In this document: positions 26,870 to 35,010 of the stretch, one piece after another
Layout of the letters: each line of letters opens with the position of its first letter
Numbering within the stretch: position 1 is the first letter of the stretch
DNA from: Abyssisolibacter fermentans
Lineage (GTDB): Bacteria; Bacillota; Clostridia; Tissierellales; MCWD3
Direction: 5' to 3'
DNA length: 64,000 nt
NCBI RefSeq assembly: GCF_001559865.1
Contig: NZ_LOHE01000090.1
Location: forward strand, 62,001-126,000
The notes under the pieces: model-generated
Told to the model about the DNA's origin: nothing
The model's database searches: none
Seen by the model: the letters and a program-made list of their open reading frames with translations, nothing else
Translations under genes and position numbers: made by a program

Positions 26870-27238
26870 TTATCCTTTCTTATGAATTTTAAGATATTCC
26901 TCAACAATTCTTTTTCCAAGTTCTTCACTGTCTAAAAATCCAAACCCTAAAACCTGAGCACCTTCTTTTAATGCAGTCACCCCTGCATCTATACTCCTCA
27001 AATGATGTTTAACCTTATAACCATACTTATTGGCTGCCATTAGTGCACCTGCACCTCCACTACCACAAAAACTCAATCCTATATCTGCATTATTTTCATG
27101 CATCACATCTCCTAGTTTCATATCAGCTGCCATACCTTCTATCAATATTGCTTTACCGCCTGCTGCTTCAATACCTTTTGCAATTTTTTGTCCTTTTCCT
27201 AATCTATCACCTATAGCTATAACTACTTTATCTGACAT
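26870..27238 (-). CDS. SFCGS glycine-rich family protein
   Basis: A protein of 122 residues. ATG 27238 lies 8 bases after AGGAGG; an in-frame GTG three codons earlier is too close to the site. The order of segments is VVIAIGDRLGKGQ, a Rossmann-like strand-turn, then ADIGLSFCGSGGAGALMAANKYG, which names the family, then HHLRSIDAGVTALKEGAQVLGFGFLD. A cysteine set in a loop next to a glycine string is reminiscent of PTS EIIB phosphocysteine loops, but this is analogy, not homology that I can show. It overlaps the PRD gene by 11 bp. Confidence 0.85.
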   Translation of the reverse strand: MSDKVVIAIGDRLGKGQKIAKGIEAAGGKAILIEGMAADMKLGDVMHENNADIGLSFCGSGGAGALMAANKYGYKVKHHLRSIDAGVTALKEGAQVLGFGFLDSEELGKRIVEEYLKIHKKG

Positions 27239-27602
27239 TTTCTTCACCTCCTCTCATATTAAATGCTATTTGAATGTGTGTAGCTACTAATATAATTTCA
27301 GATAAATTTTGCTTAGTTTTATATTTATCAAAAAATGGAGCTACTATTTTTTTTGCAATTTCTAATACTTTTTCATCTATTTCATCTAGAACTTTCATAT
27401 CAACTTCATCTATTTTTTCATTATTTTTTAATCTCATAAATAAACTGATCATATGTGAATAAAATCCTATTTCAAATTGTTCTCCAAATTCAATTTTTTC
27501 ATTATTAATTGTCTCTTTAACACTTAATAGGTTTTTGCTGATTTCTTTAAAATCATCATCACTTATATCTAGCTTTTCCTTTAAACTTAAGAATAAATCC
27601 AT
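27228..27602 (-). CDS. Small PRD-domain protein of the DgaE cassette
   Basis: A helical protein of 124 residues with the PRD pattern EFGEQFEIGFYSHMISLFMRL and a late ILVATHIQIAFNMR holding the second histidine region. PRDs are normally phosphorylated by PTS components and regulate antiterminators or activators. Here a single free-standing PRD is encoded beside a BglG-type regulator, matching the EF_0829-type family in my memory. It starts immediately after the stop of the metallohydrolase gene and ends inside the SFCGS gene. Confidence 0.75.
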   Translation of the reverse strand: MDLFLSLKEKLDISDDDFKEISKNLLSVKETINNEKIEFGEQFEIGFYSHMISLFMRLKNNEKIDEVDMKVLDEIDEKVLEIAKKIVAPFFDKYKTKQNLSEIILVATHIQIAFNMRGGEENVR

Positions 27603-28736
27603 CTAATATTCCACTCCTTGCAATTCATAAATTTCACCATTTTTAACTGTATATAATACCTTAATTCCCATATTCGATGTAATTTCATTTCCATCAGAAT
27701 CGTTATATATAAGTTTTTTATTTTCAATTTTAAAAACTGTCAAATCAGCTTTATAATCAATCTTTATCGCTCCAACATTATTTAAATTGAATACTTTAGC
27801 TGGATTTGAAGTTACTTTTGTAATACATTCTTCTACACTAAGCCCTAAAGAAATTATTTTATTTATAGTATCTGCTAGACTTTTTACCGGGTATTTATAG
27901 TTTTGTTTATAAATATCTGTACTTATTGTGTCAGGATAAAAACCTTGATTAAAGGCTTTATTAGCAGTATTAAAGTTAAAACTAGATGTACCATGCCCCA
28001 CATCCCAGAATACGCCACGACTTTTTGCTTCTATAGCTTTTTGAATTATCTTTGAGTCATTCAATAATCCATTTACTTTACCATGATAAGTATGGGTTAC
28101 AACATCACCCTTGTCCAACAAATTTAAAACATCATCCAATTTTGGAGGATAGTTCCCAATATGAACCATAAGGGGCAGTCCAGCTTTTATTGCTATTTTC
28201 TTAGCAATTTCTATTGGCGTTATTCCCAATGTTCCAACCGTTGAGGCACTCGCTCTAGCCTTTATTCCCTTTATCAGATTAGGATATTTTTTAACAGTCT
28301 CATAAATCAATTCTTCATCAATATTATTTAAATCAGCTATCTCATATCTTTCTTTTATTAAGCCTGTTTTTGCAATATTTAATAAAACATAAGTATCTGT
28401 AGTATTATTAATAATATTTTTTTTATAAAAATCATCGATATTTAAAGGCCCACAGCTTCCTGCATCAAAAATAGTTGTTACTCCAGTACTTATTCCTACA
28501 GTGTCTGCATCTATTCCTAAGCTAGTAGCTGTATATAAATGCGAATGAATATCTATGAAACCCGGTGATACTATATATCCTTCTGCATCAAAATATTTTG
28601 CTCCATCAATTAAAATTTCTTTATCTAATATTTTTTTAATTTTGCCATTCTCAATATATATGTTTCTTTTCTCATATTTGTAACCACTATCAATGTCTAA
28701 TATAGTAGCGTTTTTTATAATTAATTTTTCCTTCAC
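27603..28736 (-). CDS. Amidohydrolase/deacetylase family metallohydrolase
   Basis: An enzyme of 377 residues of the dihydroorotase/adenine-deaminase-like amidohydrolase group. The metal motif is SPGFIDIHSHLY, followed by TTIFDAGSCGP, a KGIKARAS segment (candidate carbamylated Lys), VHIGNYP, THTYHGK and the late Asp in DTISTDIYKQ. Members next to DgaE homologues are thought to deacylate an N-acylated amino acid or amino sugar acid before deamination. It starts 13 bp after the regulator gene. Confidence 0.85.
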   Translation of the reverse strand: MKEKLIIKNATILDIDSGYKYEKRNIYIENGKIKKILDKEILIDGAKYFDAEGYIVSPGFIDIHSHLYTATSLGIDADTVGISTGVTTIFDAGSCGPLNIDDFYKKNIINNTTDTYVLLNIAKTGLIKERYEIADLNNIDEELIYETVKKYPNLIKGIKARASASTVGTLGITPIEIAKKIAIKAGLPLMVHIGNYPPKLDDVLNLLDKGDVVTHTYHGKVNGLLNDSKIIQKAIEAKSRGVFWDVGHGTSSFNFNTANKAFNQGFYPDTISTDIYKQNYKYPVKSLADTINKIISLGLSVEECITKVTSNPAKVFNLNNVGAIKIDYKADLTVFKIENKKLIYNDSDGNEITSNMGIKVLYTVKNGEIYELQGVEY

Positions 28737-28749
28737 TATAACTCATCCC

Positions 28750-30765
28750 CTATATTAAATATCTCATTATTGCAATTATTTCACTATCTGGTATTATCAA
28801 ATTATATTTACTTGCTATTTTTTCAAGGTGCTTTTTTACTATATTGAATATATCCAAATTATCTTCTTTATACTTATTGATATTCAATTCTTCATTATAA
28901 GATTTACGTTCCCATCTAGGAATTGCCATTATTATATGAATTACAATACCCAATACATTTGAAAAATTATTAACACTATTAATATCAATAATCTCCTGTA
29001 TCATAACTCCTAAATCCGCTATTATCATAGCTATTTTTTGTGAATACTCCTCTAATGCTTCATTATATATAAAATTCTTATTATACATTCCTATGAAAAA
29101 TCCAAAAAAATTGTTTAATTCTTGTTCGAGTTTAATTTTTTTATCTGATTCATCTACATATTTATCTAAAATATTCATTAAAGAGCTTACTATATATTTT
29201 TCATCTTTGATTTCTTCATAATTTTCTTCATTTTCAAAATTACTTTGAGTTATAAAGCTTTTTATTTTACTTAATTCTCTATTAGTAATAAGTGGGCTGA
29301 CTTTAATTACCGGTCTTTTTAATCTTTTTAAACTTACTGTACTTATTATAAAATCAATATCTTCTAATAATTGATCATTATCCTCTATATCAAACATAGA
29401 CACTATACCTTTAATTTGTATATCTGATATTGTATTTTTAATTCTCGATGATAATATTTTTGCTGAACCTTTTCCAGTTGTGCAAACAACTAAAATCTTC
29501 TTTTTTTCTATTTGCTTTGAAATTTCTGAACATGCTCCTAAATAAAGTGTAATATAGCCTGCTTCACTTTCATCTAAGGTTACGTTTTCATATTTCTCAA
29601 AAATAGATATCATTTCTTTAGCAATTTGAAAATGCTTTGAATATTTAATTTTAATTTGATCAAGTAGTGGATTTTCATCTATAACCCCAAGTCTACGTTT
29701 TTTTAATGTTAACTGAATATGAGAATATAAATCATTTTCTAATTTTGTCAATGAACTACTTTCCAATTTCATTTTCTTTCTTGCAAAGTCAATCATTCTC
29801 CTAATACTATTTATTAAGCTTTTATCAGTATTATATATACTATCATCATTAAAAAAATTAAGTCTCATATTAGCGGATATTAAATGTATTGTAATATTTA
29901 CTATTTCCGCCTCAGGTATAACTATTTCATAAATTTTTGAAAGTTCTTCAGCTATTTTTTGCGCTATTAAAAATTCTTTATTCTTTTTAACAAGCTCTTT
30001 TTTATTTTTAGATAAGACAATTTTTTGACCTTTAATAAGCCTATCCATTGCAATAGCTAAATGCACTATTAATGATGCATAAGAACTATCAGGCATCCAA
30101 AAATCATATTCCTTTTTACTATTCTTAATTGCCTTTTTTATATCTACTATACTTATTGTCACTGACAGATTATTAAGTGTATCTATGGTTATGTTTTGAT
30201 GTTTATTGTATGCTGTACTTAATAAATCTAGCATGTCATGGTTATTGGTAGCTTTTATTAAAATATCGCTTAACAATCTTCTGATATTTTGTTCTTCACC
30301 ACTTATGCTGTGACCAATTCTTGGTTTACTTATTAAAGCTATATTATACTTTTCTAGGTATACCTTGATGCTTTTTAAATCCTTGATTATAGTGCTTTTA
30401 CTTACTTTTAAACAATTTGCAAGATATTCAATGGTTATAGGTTTTTCTGTCTTAAAAAACTCTATTAAAATATAATTAATTCTCTTATCTTTACTAAGTA
30501 ATACATAGTAATTATTACTACCTTGTAAATAACTCAATGTTTCTTCTTTCAAGTTATTATCAATATCTAACCAAATACCTATCTTGCTTTTCTGATTAAG
30601 TTTTATGTTTTTTTGTTTTAGCCAGTATTTAATATCTTCAAGATCATATCTAACTGTTCTAGCGCTGATATTGAACTTTTTCGCTAAATCTTTAATCAGA
30701 ATAGGTGTATTGTTATTGATAATATTTAATAATATAGCCTTTTGTCTTTGGGTTAGTAGTAACAC
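28750..30765 (-). CDS. BglG/LicR-type PRD transcriptional regulator
   Basis: A regulator of 671 residues. Two N-terminal helix-turn-helix domains (about 1-60, RQKAILLNIINNNTPILIKDLA; about 85-140, EYLANCLKVSKSTIIKDLK) bind DNA. PRD1 is at about 200-290, PRD2 at about 310-410 with EAGYITLYLGA, and an EIIB-like domain at 420-500 has VVCTTGKGSAKIL with its cysteine. The C-terminus is another PRD-like helical domain (about 560-671); no EIIA domain is seen. It starts with GTG 30765 after AAAGGAGA. As first gene of the cassette it probably controls it in response to PTS phosphorylation. Confidence 0.9.
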   Translation of the reverse strand: MLLLTQRQKAILLNIINNNTPILIKDLAKKFNISARTVRYDLEDIKYWLKQKNIKLNQKSKIGIWLDIDNNLKEETLSYLQGSNNYYVLLSKDKRINYILIEFFKTEKPITIEYLANCLKVSKSTIIKDLKSIKVYLEKYNIALISKPRIGHSISGEEQNIRRLLSDILIKATNNHDMLDLLSTAYNKHQNITIDTLNNLSVTISIVDIKKAIKNSKKEYDFWMPDSSYASLIVHLAIAMDRLIKGQKIVLSKNKKELVKKNKEFLIAQKIAEELSKIYEIVIPEAEIVNITIHLISANMRLNFFNDDSIYNTDKSLINSIRRMIDFARKKMKLESSSLTKLENDLYSHIQLTLKKRRLGVIDENPLLDQIKIKYSKHFQIAKEMISIFEKYENVTLDESEAGYITLYLGACSEISKQIEKKKILVVCTTGKGSAKILSSRIKNTISDIQIKGIVSMFDIEDNDQLLEDIDFIISTVSLKRLKRPVIKVSPLITNRELSKIKSFITQSNFENEENYEEIKDEKYIVSSLMNILDKYVDESDKKIKLEQELNNFFGFFIGMYNKNFIYNEALEEYSQKIAMIIADLGVMIQEIIDINSVNNFSNVLGIVIHIIMAIPRWERKSYNEELNINKYKEDNLDIFNIVKKHLEKIASKYNLIIPDSEIIAIMRYLI

Positions 30766-30932
30766 AATAAAATCTCCTTTACAAATTACGCGATATATAT
30801 ACTATTATGTTATTTGATGTAGTTTATTGTATGATTCCCTTGATTTAATTATACATAAAGAAAAGCTATTAAAAAATGACATGTTCTTTCATAAAAATAA
30901 TTGCAAAAGTACATGATTAAAAAAGAGCATAT

Positions 30933-30978
30933 ATAAAGGGATGTTTCAAAATTCATGCATTCTGAAGCATCCCTTTAT
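30933..30978 (-). terminator. Terminator of the gntR gene
   Basis: ATAAAGGGATG (30933-30943) pairs with CATCCCTTTAT (30968-30978), and the TTTCA/TGAAG bases continue the stem imperfectly. It begins directly after the gntR stop codon in the minus direction. Confidence 0.8.
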
Positions 30979-30979
30979 A

Positions 30980-31720
30980 TTACTTAACCCTATTAACTTT
31001 AAACCTAAATATATTTGAATTAAAATAATCGTCTGAATATATTATTGGCTTACCTTCTTTGTTATAATGTATTTGCTTTAATAATAAAAACATATGATTT
31101 TTATCAATATCAAGCTTGTCTAGCATTTCTTTTGTAGGTGTAGTAGGTAATATTTCTGTTATAGCATATTCAATTTCAATATTATAGTTATTTTTAAGGT
31201 AATTAAACATACTAAATTTAGATTTATTGTCTAATTCCTCATATGTTATTTCTTTTATTATATTTGTTGGTATTGAATCTACACAAAATACTGCTACTTT
31301 GTCACAAGCATTTATTATTCTTTTAAATGTAATTACATTAACATCAGGCGTTATTTTTAACTGCTTTATCATATCATCAGTAGGAGCATTAACACTAATA
31401 TCTAGCCAAACTACATCAGGTTCATTTCCAAAACTTCTAATTATTTCGCTAATACTCTCTAGCTTTTCTAAGCCGCTTTCTATTTGTATCTGTTTTTTAT
31501 TTACAAATGTACCTTTACCGTGAATTTTAGTTACATATTTTTCCTGTTGCAATAGTGCTAAAGCTTCTCTTACTGTATACCTGCTTACTCCTAGCATTTC
31601 TTGTAATTTTTGCTCAGAAGGAAGTTTTTGACCTGATCTCAATTCATGTATTTTGATATATTCGAGAATCTTTTCTTTTGCTTTTTGACTTAAAATTACT
31701 GATTCATTTTTAATTTTCAT
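30980..31720 (-). CDS. GntR family (HutC/UTRA) transcriptional regulator
   Basis: A repressor of about 246 residues. The winged helix is at the N-terminus: LPSEQKLQEMLGVSRYTVREALALLQQEKYV and KIHGKGTFV. The rest is a UTRA ligand-binding domain, with VITFKRI, DSIPTNI, LPTTPTKEMLDKL and the late LLKQIHYNKEGKPIIYSDDYF. Two ATG codons compete; 31720 has the better spacing to GGGGG. A palindrome at 31740-31756 just upstream recurs at the promoter of the mtaD operon, so autoregulation and control of that locus are likely. An effector related to methylthioadenosine is inferred. Confidence 0.9.
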   Translation of the reverse strand: MKIKNESVILSQKAKEKILEYIKIHELRSGQKLPSEQKLQEMLGVSRYTVREALALLQQEKYVTKIHGKGTFVNKKQIQIESGLEKLESISEIIRSFGNEPDVVWLDISVNAPTDDMIKQLKITPDVNVITFKRIINACDKVAVFCVDSIPTNIIKEITYEELDNKSKFSMFNYLKNNYNIEIEYAITEILPTTPTKEMLDKLDIDKNHMFLLLKQIHYNKEGKPIIYSDDYFNSNIFRFKVNRVK

Positions 31721-31739
31721 AGGCATCCCCCTAAGACAT

Positions 31740-31756
31740 AAGATGTCTGATATCTT
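31740..31756. promoter_or_regulatory. Probable GntR operator at its own gene
   Basis: AAGATGTCTGATATCTT is a 17-bp palindrome with one mismatch, 20 bp upstream of the gntR start. The wider 21-bp word starting AGACATAAGATGTCTGA matches the mtaD promoter site with only two differences. Confidence 0.7.
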
Positions 31757-31788
31757 TTGATATGTTTATATCTTTATTTATAACAAAT

Positions 31789-31956
31789 CTAGAACAAGAC
31801 ATCTTTAAGATATTCCACAATTTTCGCTCCTATTAGTATACCTACTATACCTGCAACTCCTGCTACTGTGGGAGGTGCTGGAATTGGCAGCTTTACAGCT
31901 GTAAATATCATTCCGGTAACAATTCCAGTAATTAGAGCTAAAACAACTAATTTCAC
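31789..31956 (-). CDS. XapX-domain small membrane protein
   Basis: A protein of 55 residues starting with GTG 31956, 7 bases after a perfect AGGAGG. The sequence KLVVLALITGIVTGMIF, VKLPIPAPPTVAGVAG and IVGILIGAKIV gives two hydrophobic helices around a proline-rich PIPAPP turn. That is the XapX/DUF1427 signature, known from a small protein beside the xanthosine genes of E. coli. Function is unknown, but association with nucleoside genes fits this locus. It lies between the trans-sulfuration enzyme and gntR on the same strand. Confidence 0.85.
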   Translation of the reverse strand: MKLVVLALITGIVTGMIFTAVKLPIPAPPTVAGVAGIVGILIGAKIVEYLKDVLF

Positions 31957-32099
31957 ATTATGACCTCCTATTCATGCATATATAAATTGCACATTAAACT
32001 ACATATACTAGAACTTTGTGTTTAGTTTCTTTTTAAATAATAGCTTCATATTTTCAATCATTCAAACAAACTATAATGAAAGACTAATTTCTTATCTTT

Positions 32100-32230
32100 A
32101 TAACATTGGAGGCAATTACGTAGTAATCGCAACACACCGTTTCAACATGGCGGGTGATATGCACGCCACTTATTAAATCCAATCGGTACCCGCCAACTAT
32201 GGAAATTGGGGACATCTTGCGCCTTGTTAT
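32100..32230 (+). repeat. ~130-bp structured repeat, copy C
   Basis: It starts ATAACATTGG and ends GCGCCTTGTTAT, with the hairpin GCAATTACGTAGTAATCGC, the box ACACACCGTTTCAACATGG and the stem GGCGGGT...ACCCGCC. Relative to copies A and B, paired bases change together in the GGYG/CRCC stem. Its last bases contain the TAA stop codon (32227-32229) of the trans-sulfuration enzyme on the other strand. Confidence 0.8.
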
Positions 32231-33399
32231 ATGTTTGAAAGAGCATTTTCTAAGTCTTTAATTATATCTTCTGAATCTTCTAATCCAACTGATATTCTTA
32301 TCATGCTTTCTGTTAACCCAAATTTAACGAGTTCTTCCTTAGGATAACCACTATGAGTCATAGCAGCAGGTAATTCAATAAGCGTTTCACAATCACCTAA
32401 ACTAACAGCTAATTTTATAAGCTTAACATTATCAACAACTCTTATAGCTGTTTCCAAATCTCCATCTATTTCGAAGCTTATCATTGCTCCATATCCTCGC
32501 ATTTGAGATTTTGCTACTTCATGACCTTCAAATTCTTCTAAACCTGGATACATAACTGATTTAACTTTAGGATGTTTAGAAAGAAATTTAGCAACCTTCA
32601 TAGCATTTGCTTCATGCTGTCTCATTCTTACACCTAATGTTTTCAAACCTCTTAATAATAACCATGCATTAAATGGACTCATTACTCCACCAAATTCACA
32701 CATATAGTCAAATTTAAGTGTATTTATATAGTCTACATCCTTAGATACTGCAATACCAGCTACTACATCCCCATGACCACATATATATTTTGTAGCACTA
32801 TGAACAACTACATCTACTCCCATTTCAAGTGGATTTTGAAAATAAGGAGTAGCAAATGTATTATCTACAACTACCTTTATATCATTCTTTTTAGCTACTT
32901 CAACTACTTTTTTAATATCTACAATGCTCAAATTTGGATTAGAAGGTGTTTCAAAATATATAACCTTAGTATTTGCATCTATTACCTTTTCTAATTCATC
33001 AGTTTTAGTCATGTCAACTACTTTATAATTCACATCATATTGTGGTAATACCTTTGTAACTACATTAAAACTAGAACCATATAGTGTTTTATGAACTATA
33101 ACAGTATCTTTAGGTTTCAAAAAGGAAAATAATGTACTGCTTATTGCTGCCATCCCAGATGCAAATGCTACTGCCGCATTTCCACATTCAAGTTCTGCCA
33201 TTCTATTTTCAAGTAACCTTAGTGTTGGATTATTTCCTCTGGTATAAACATAGTCATCACTTTCAAATGCCATAACCTTTTTAACTTGATCTATGCTGTC
33301 AAATACAAACGTAGATGTTTGAAATATAGGCGGATTAAGTGCATTATTAGGGTTGTTTCCATTAGCTCCTGCATGTATAGACTTAGTATCGAATTTCAT
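32227..33399 (-). CDS. Trans-sulfuration PLP enzyme (methionine gamma-lyase / O-acetylhomoserine sulfhydrylase-like)
   Basis: A Cys/Met-metabolism PLP enzyme of 390 residues. FQTSTFVF, YVYTRGNNPTL, ASGMAAISSTL, VVVDNTFATPY and the PLP lysine K204 in SATKYICGHGD are all present. The length fits gamma-lyases (about 390-400) better than sulfhydrylases (about 425). The methionine gamma-lyase active-site Cys of LYGC is Ser109 here (LYGSS), so activity may differ. In this locus the enzyme could recapture methanethiol released from methylthioadenosine, or release it. The aldolase gene lies 11 bp upstream. The stop codon overlaps repeat C. Confidence 0.88.
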   Translation of the reverse strand: MKFDTKSIHAGANGNNPNNALNPPIFQTSTFVFDSIDQVKKVMAFESDDYVYTRGNNPTLRLLENRMAELECGNAAVAFASGMAAISSTLFSFLKPKDTVIVHKTLYGSSFNVVTKVLPQYDVNYKVVDMTKTDELEKVIDANTKVIYFETPSNPNLSIVDIKKVVEVAKKNDIKVVVDNTFATPYFQNPLEMGVDVVVHSATKYICGHGDVVAGIAVSKDVDYINTLKFDYMCEFGGVMSPFNAWLLLRGLKTLGVRMRQHEANAMKVAKFLSKHPKVKSVMYPGLEEFEGHEVAKSQMRGYGAMISFEIDGDLETAIRVVDNVKLIKLAVSLGDCETLIELPAAMTHSGYPKEELVKFGLTESMIRISVGLEDSEDIIKDLENALSNI

Positions 33400-33410
33400 A
33401 ATATACCTCC

Positions 33411-34064
33411 TTATCTTTGGCCGTATTTATTTAAGTAAAAATCTCTCATAAAGTCAACATCTTTTTGTTCTAATTCAACAACTCCGCCTAGAATATTTGC
33501 ATAAATAGTAGCTTGAGCTGATTTTTCAACTACTGAAACTATCTTTAATGTTTCTTTTAAATCTTTTCCTGCTCCTAAACAACCATGGTTTGCTAATATA
33601 ACGGCATTTCTTCCTTTTAAAGCCTCAGTTGCAGAATGTGCTAATTCTTGTGAACCTGGTAAGAAATATTCACTTACTCTGACATCTCCTCCAACTATCT
33701 GAACCATATCTTCTGCCGCTGCCGGAATAGGTTTTCTTGCAATAGCCATTGCTGTACAGTAAGTGCTATGTGTATGTATCACAGCATTTACATCTTTTCT
33801 ATCTTTATATACAGCCAAATGCATGTGGCTTTCAATTGAAGGCTTTTTGTCACTGTCAATGATATTTCCTTCCATATCTAGTATTACTATATCTTCAGGT
33901 TTAATAGCATGATAATCAACACCACTTGGTGTAATAGCTATATAATCTTCTCCCGGTACTCTAGCACTTATGTTACCCCAAGTTCCTACTACTAATGCTG
34001 AATCAGCCATCTCAATTCCTATATCAATAATACTTTGTCTTATTGCTTCATATTTCACGCTCAT
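33411..34064 (-). CDS. Class II aldolase, probable 5-methylthioribulose-1-phosphate aldolase
   Basis: A zinc aldolase of 217 residues in the L-fuculose-1-phosphate aldolase/AraD family. GTWGNISARV is the phosphate-binding loop. Glu78 in PSIESHMH is the likely catalytic acid, and zinc ligands are His97 and His99 (HTHS) with His160 (ANHG). Beside mtnA the natural substrate is 5-methylthioribulose-1-phosphate, split to dihydroxyacetone phosphate and methylthioacetaldehyde, as described for Ald2 in Rhodospirillum rubrum and E. coli. The alternative, fuculose or rhamnulose phosphate, has no supporting neighbours. Confidence 0.85.
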   Translation of the reverse strand: MSVKYEAIRQSIIDIGIEMADSALVVGTWGNISARVPGEDYIAITPSGVDYHAIKPEDIVILDMEGNIIDSDKKPSIESHMHLAVYKDRKDVNAVIHTHSTYCTAMAIARKPIPAAAEDMVQIVGGDVRVSEYFLPGSQELAHSATEALKGRNAVILANHGCLGAGKDLKETLKIVSVVEKSAQATIYANILGGVVELEQKDVDFMRDFYLNKYGQR

Positions 34065-34144
34065 TTCATAATCCTCCTAATATTAATTTTTTTATTTATT
34101 ATAAAGTAGTCTTCAAAAAAAATTGTACCTCATGATAGCATTAT

Positions 34145-34175
34145 AAGCTGAAGGAAATAAAGCTTCCTTCAGCTT
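34145..34175. terminator. Perfect hairpin between the ECF S-component and aldolase genes
   Basis: AAGCTGAAGGAA (34145-34156) and TTCCTTCAGCTT (34164-34175) form a 12-bp stem with a 7-base loop. In the minus direction no clean T run follows, so it may attenuate or protect mRNA ends rather than fully terminate. Confidence 0.55.
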
Positions 34176-34187
34176 CAATAATTTCAA

Positions 34188-34985
34188 TTATTGTAAAATT
34201 CCAGATATTATTAGCATTGCACTTGCTATACCTGATACTGCTCCAACAGATGCTGTTCCTGCTCCACCTGCCGCAAAACCAGCACTAAAAGCTGCCTGAC
34301 CAGCACCTAAAGCTAAAGCAAGACCTCCACCTAAGCCTATTACAATAGTTAAAACCATAACCATTGCTCCAATCTTAGCTAATCCCCCTTCTCTAGGAAG
34401 ATCTCTTTTATCCATTATATCTGTATATAATAAATCCCATTTTTTAATCCTAGGATATAGTAACATCAATACAGGTATACCTAAAACTATTGAAGGTATT
34501 GAATTATTAAGAGTTATTATAGTACCTAAAGCTGCAAATGGAACCATATTTAGAATATCTAAGCCTGCTGCAATAACTAATGCACAAGACATACTTCCTA
34601 GTATTGAAACAATAACAAATGTAACAATTTTTTTACCTGATTTTAAATCTGGTTCTTTGTCTTTCTTTACTAATCCTAAATTATTCCATAGTTTATATGG
34701 AACATATGCAAACATAAAATTACCAACAAATCCAAAAATACTTCCTACTCCTAATGAACCAAAAAAATCTCCTATTAAGTTACCTATTGCTGCTCCCCAC
34801 GCTCCAGCAGGACCAAATAATAATCCCATAACTACTGGTAGAGCACTCGCAGGTCTTACTTCTGTTATACCAGGTATCAAAACAAGACTCTTAAAAGGTA
34901 TTAATAAAGCTGCATATAATCCTGCACAAAGAGCTACTAAAACTACCATTTTTGTATTATTCCACATTCTAAATACTTCTTTCAT
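34188..34985 (-). CDS. ECF transporter substrate-binding S component, probably for a methylthio-nucleoside
   Basis: A membrane protein of 265 residues. The first 190 have the S-component pattern: MVVLVALCAGLYAALLIPF, then ITEVRPASALPVVMGLLFGPAGAWGAAIGNLIGD, which recalls the QueT-like group. Beyond the usual end there is an extra hydrophobic, Gly/Ala-rich segment of about 65 residues (GLGGGLALALGAGQAAFSAG), unusual for S components. It is encoded with its own EcfT and fused EcfA and between MTA-salvage enzymes, so methylthioadenosine, methylthioinosine or a related nucleoside is the likely substrate. This is inference from context. Confidence 0.82.
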   Translation of the reverse strand: MKEVFRMWNNTKMVVLVALCAGLYAALLIPFKSLVLIPGITEVRPASALPVVMGLLFGPAGAWGAAIGNLIGDFFGSLGVGSIFGFVGNFMFAYVPYKLWNNLGLVKKDKEPDLKSGKKIVTFVIVSILGSMSCALVIAAGLDILNMVPFAALGTIITLNNSIPSIVLGIPVLMLLYPRIKKWDLLYTDIMDKRDLPREGGLAKIGAMVMVLTIVIGLGGGLALALGAGQAAFSAGFAAGGAGTASVGAVSGIASAMLIISGILQ

Positions 34986-35010
34986 GTCATAAACACTCCC
35001 TTTTTAGATT

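Noticed and set aside
31796-31815. Third GntR operator-like word AAGACATCTTTAAGATAT
   Set aside because: It lies inside the xapX coding end and lacks the GATGTC-N-GACATC centre of the other two sites.
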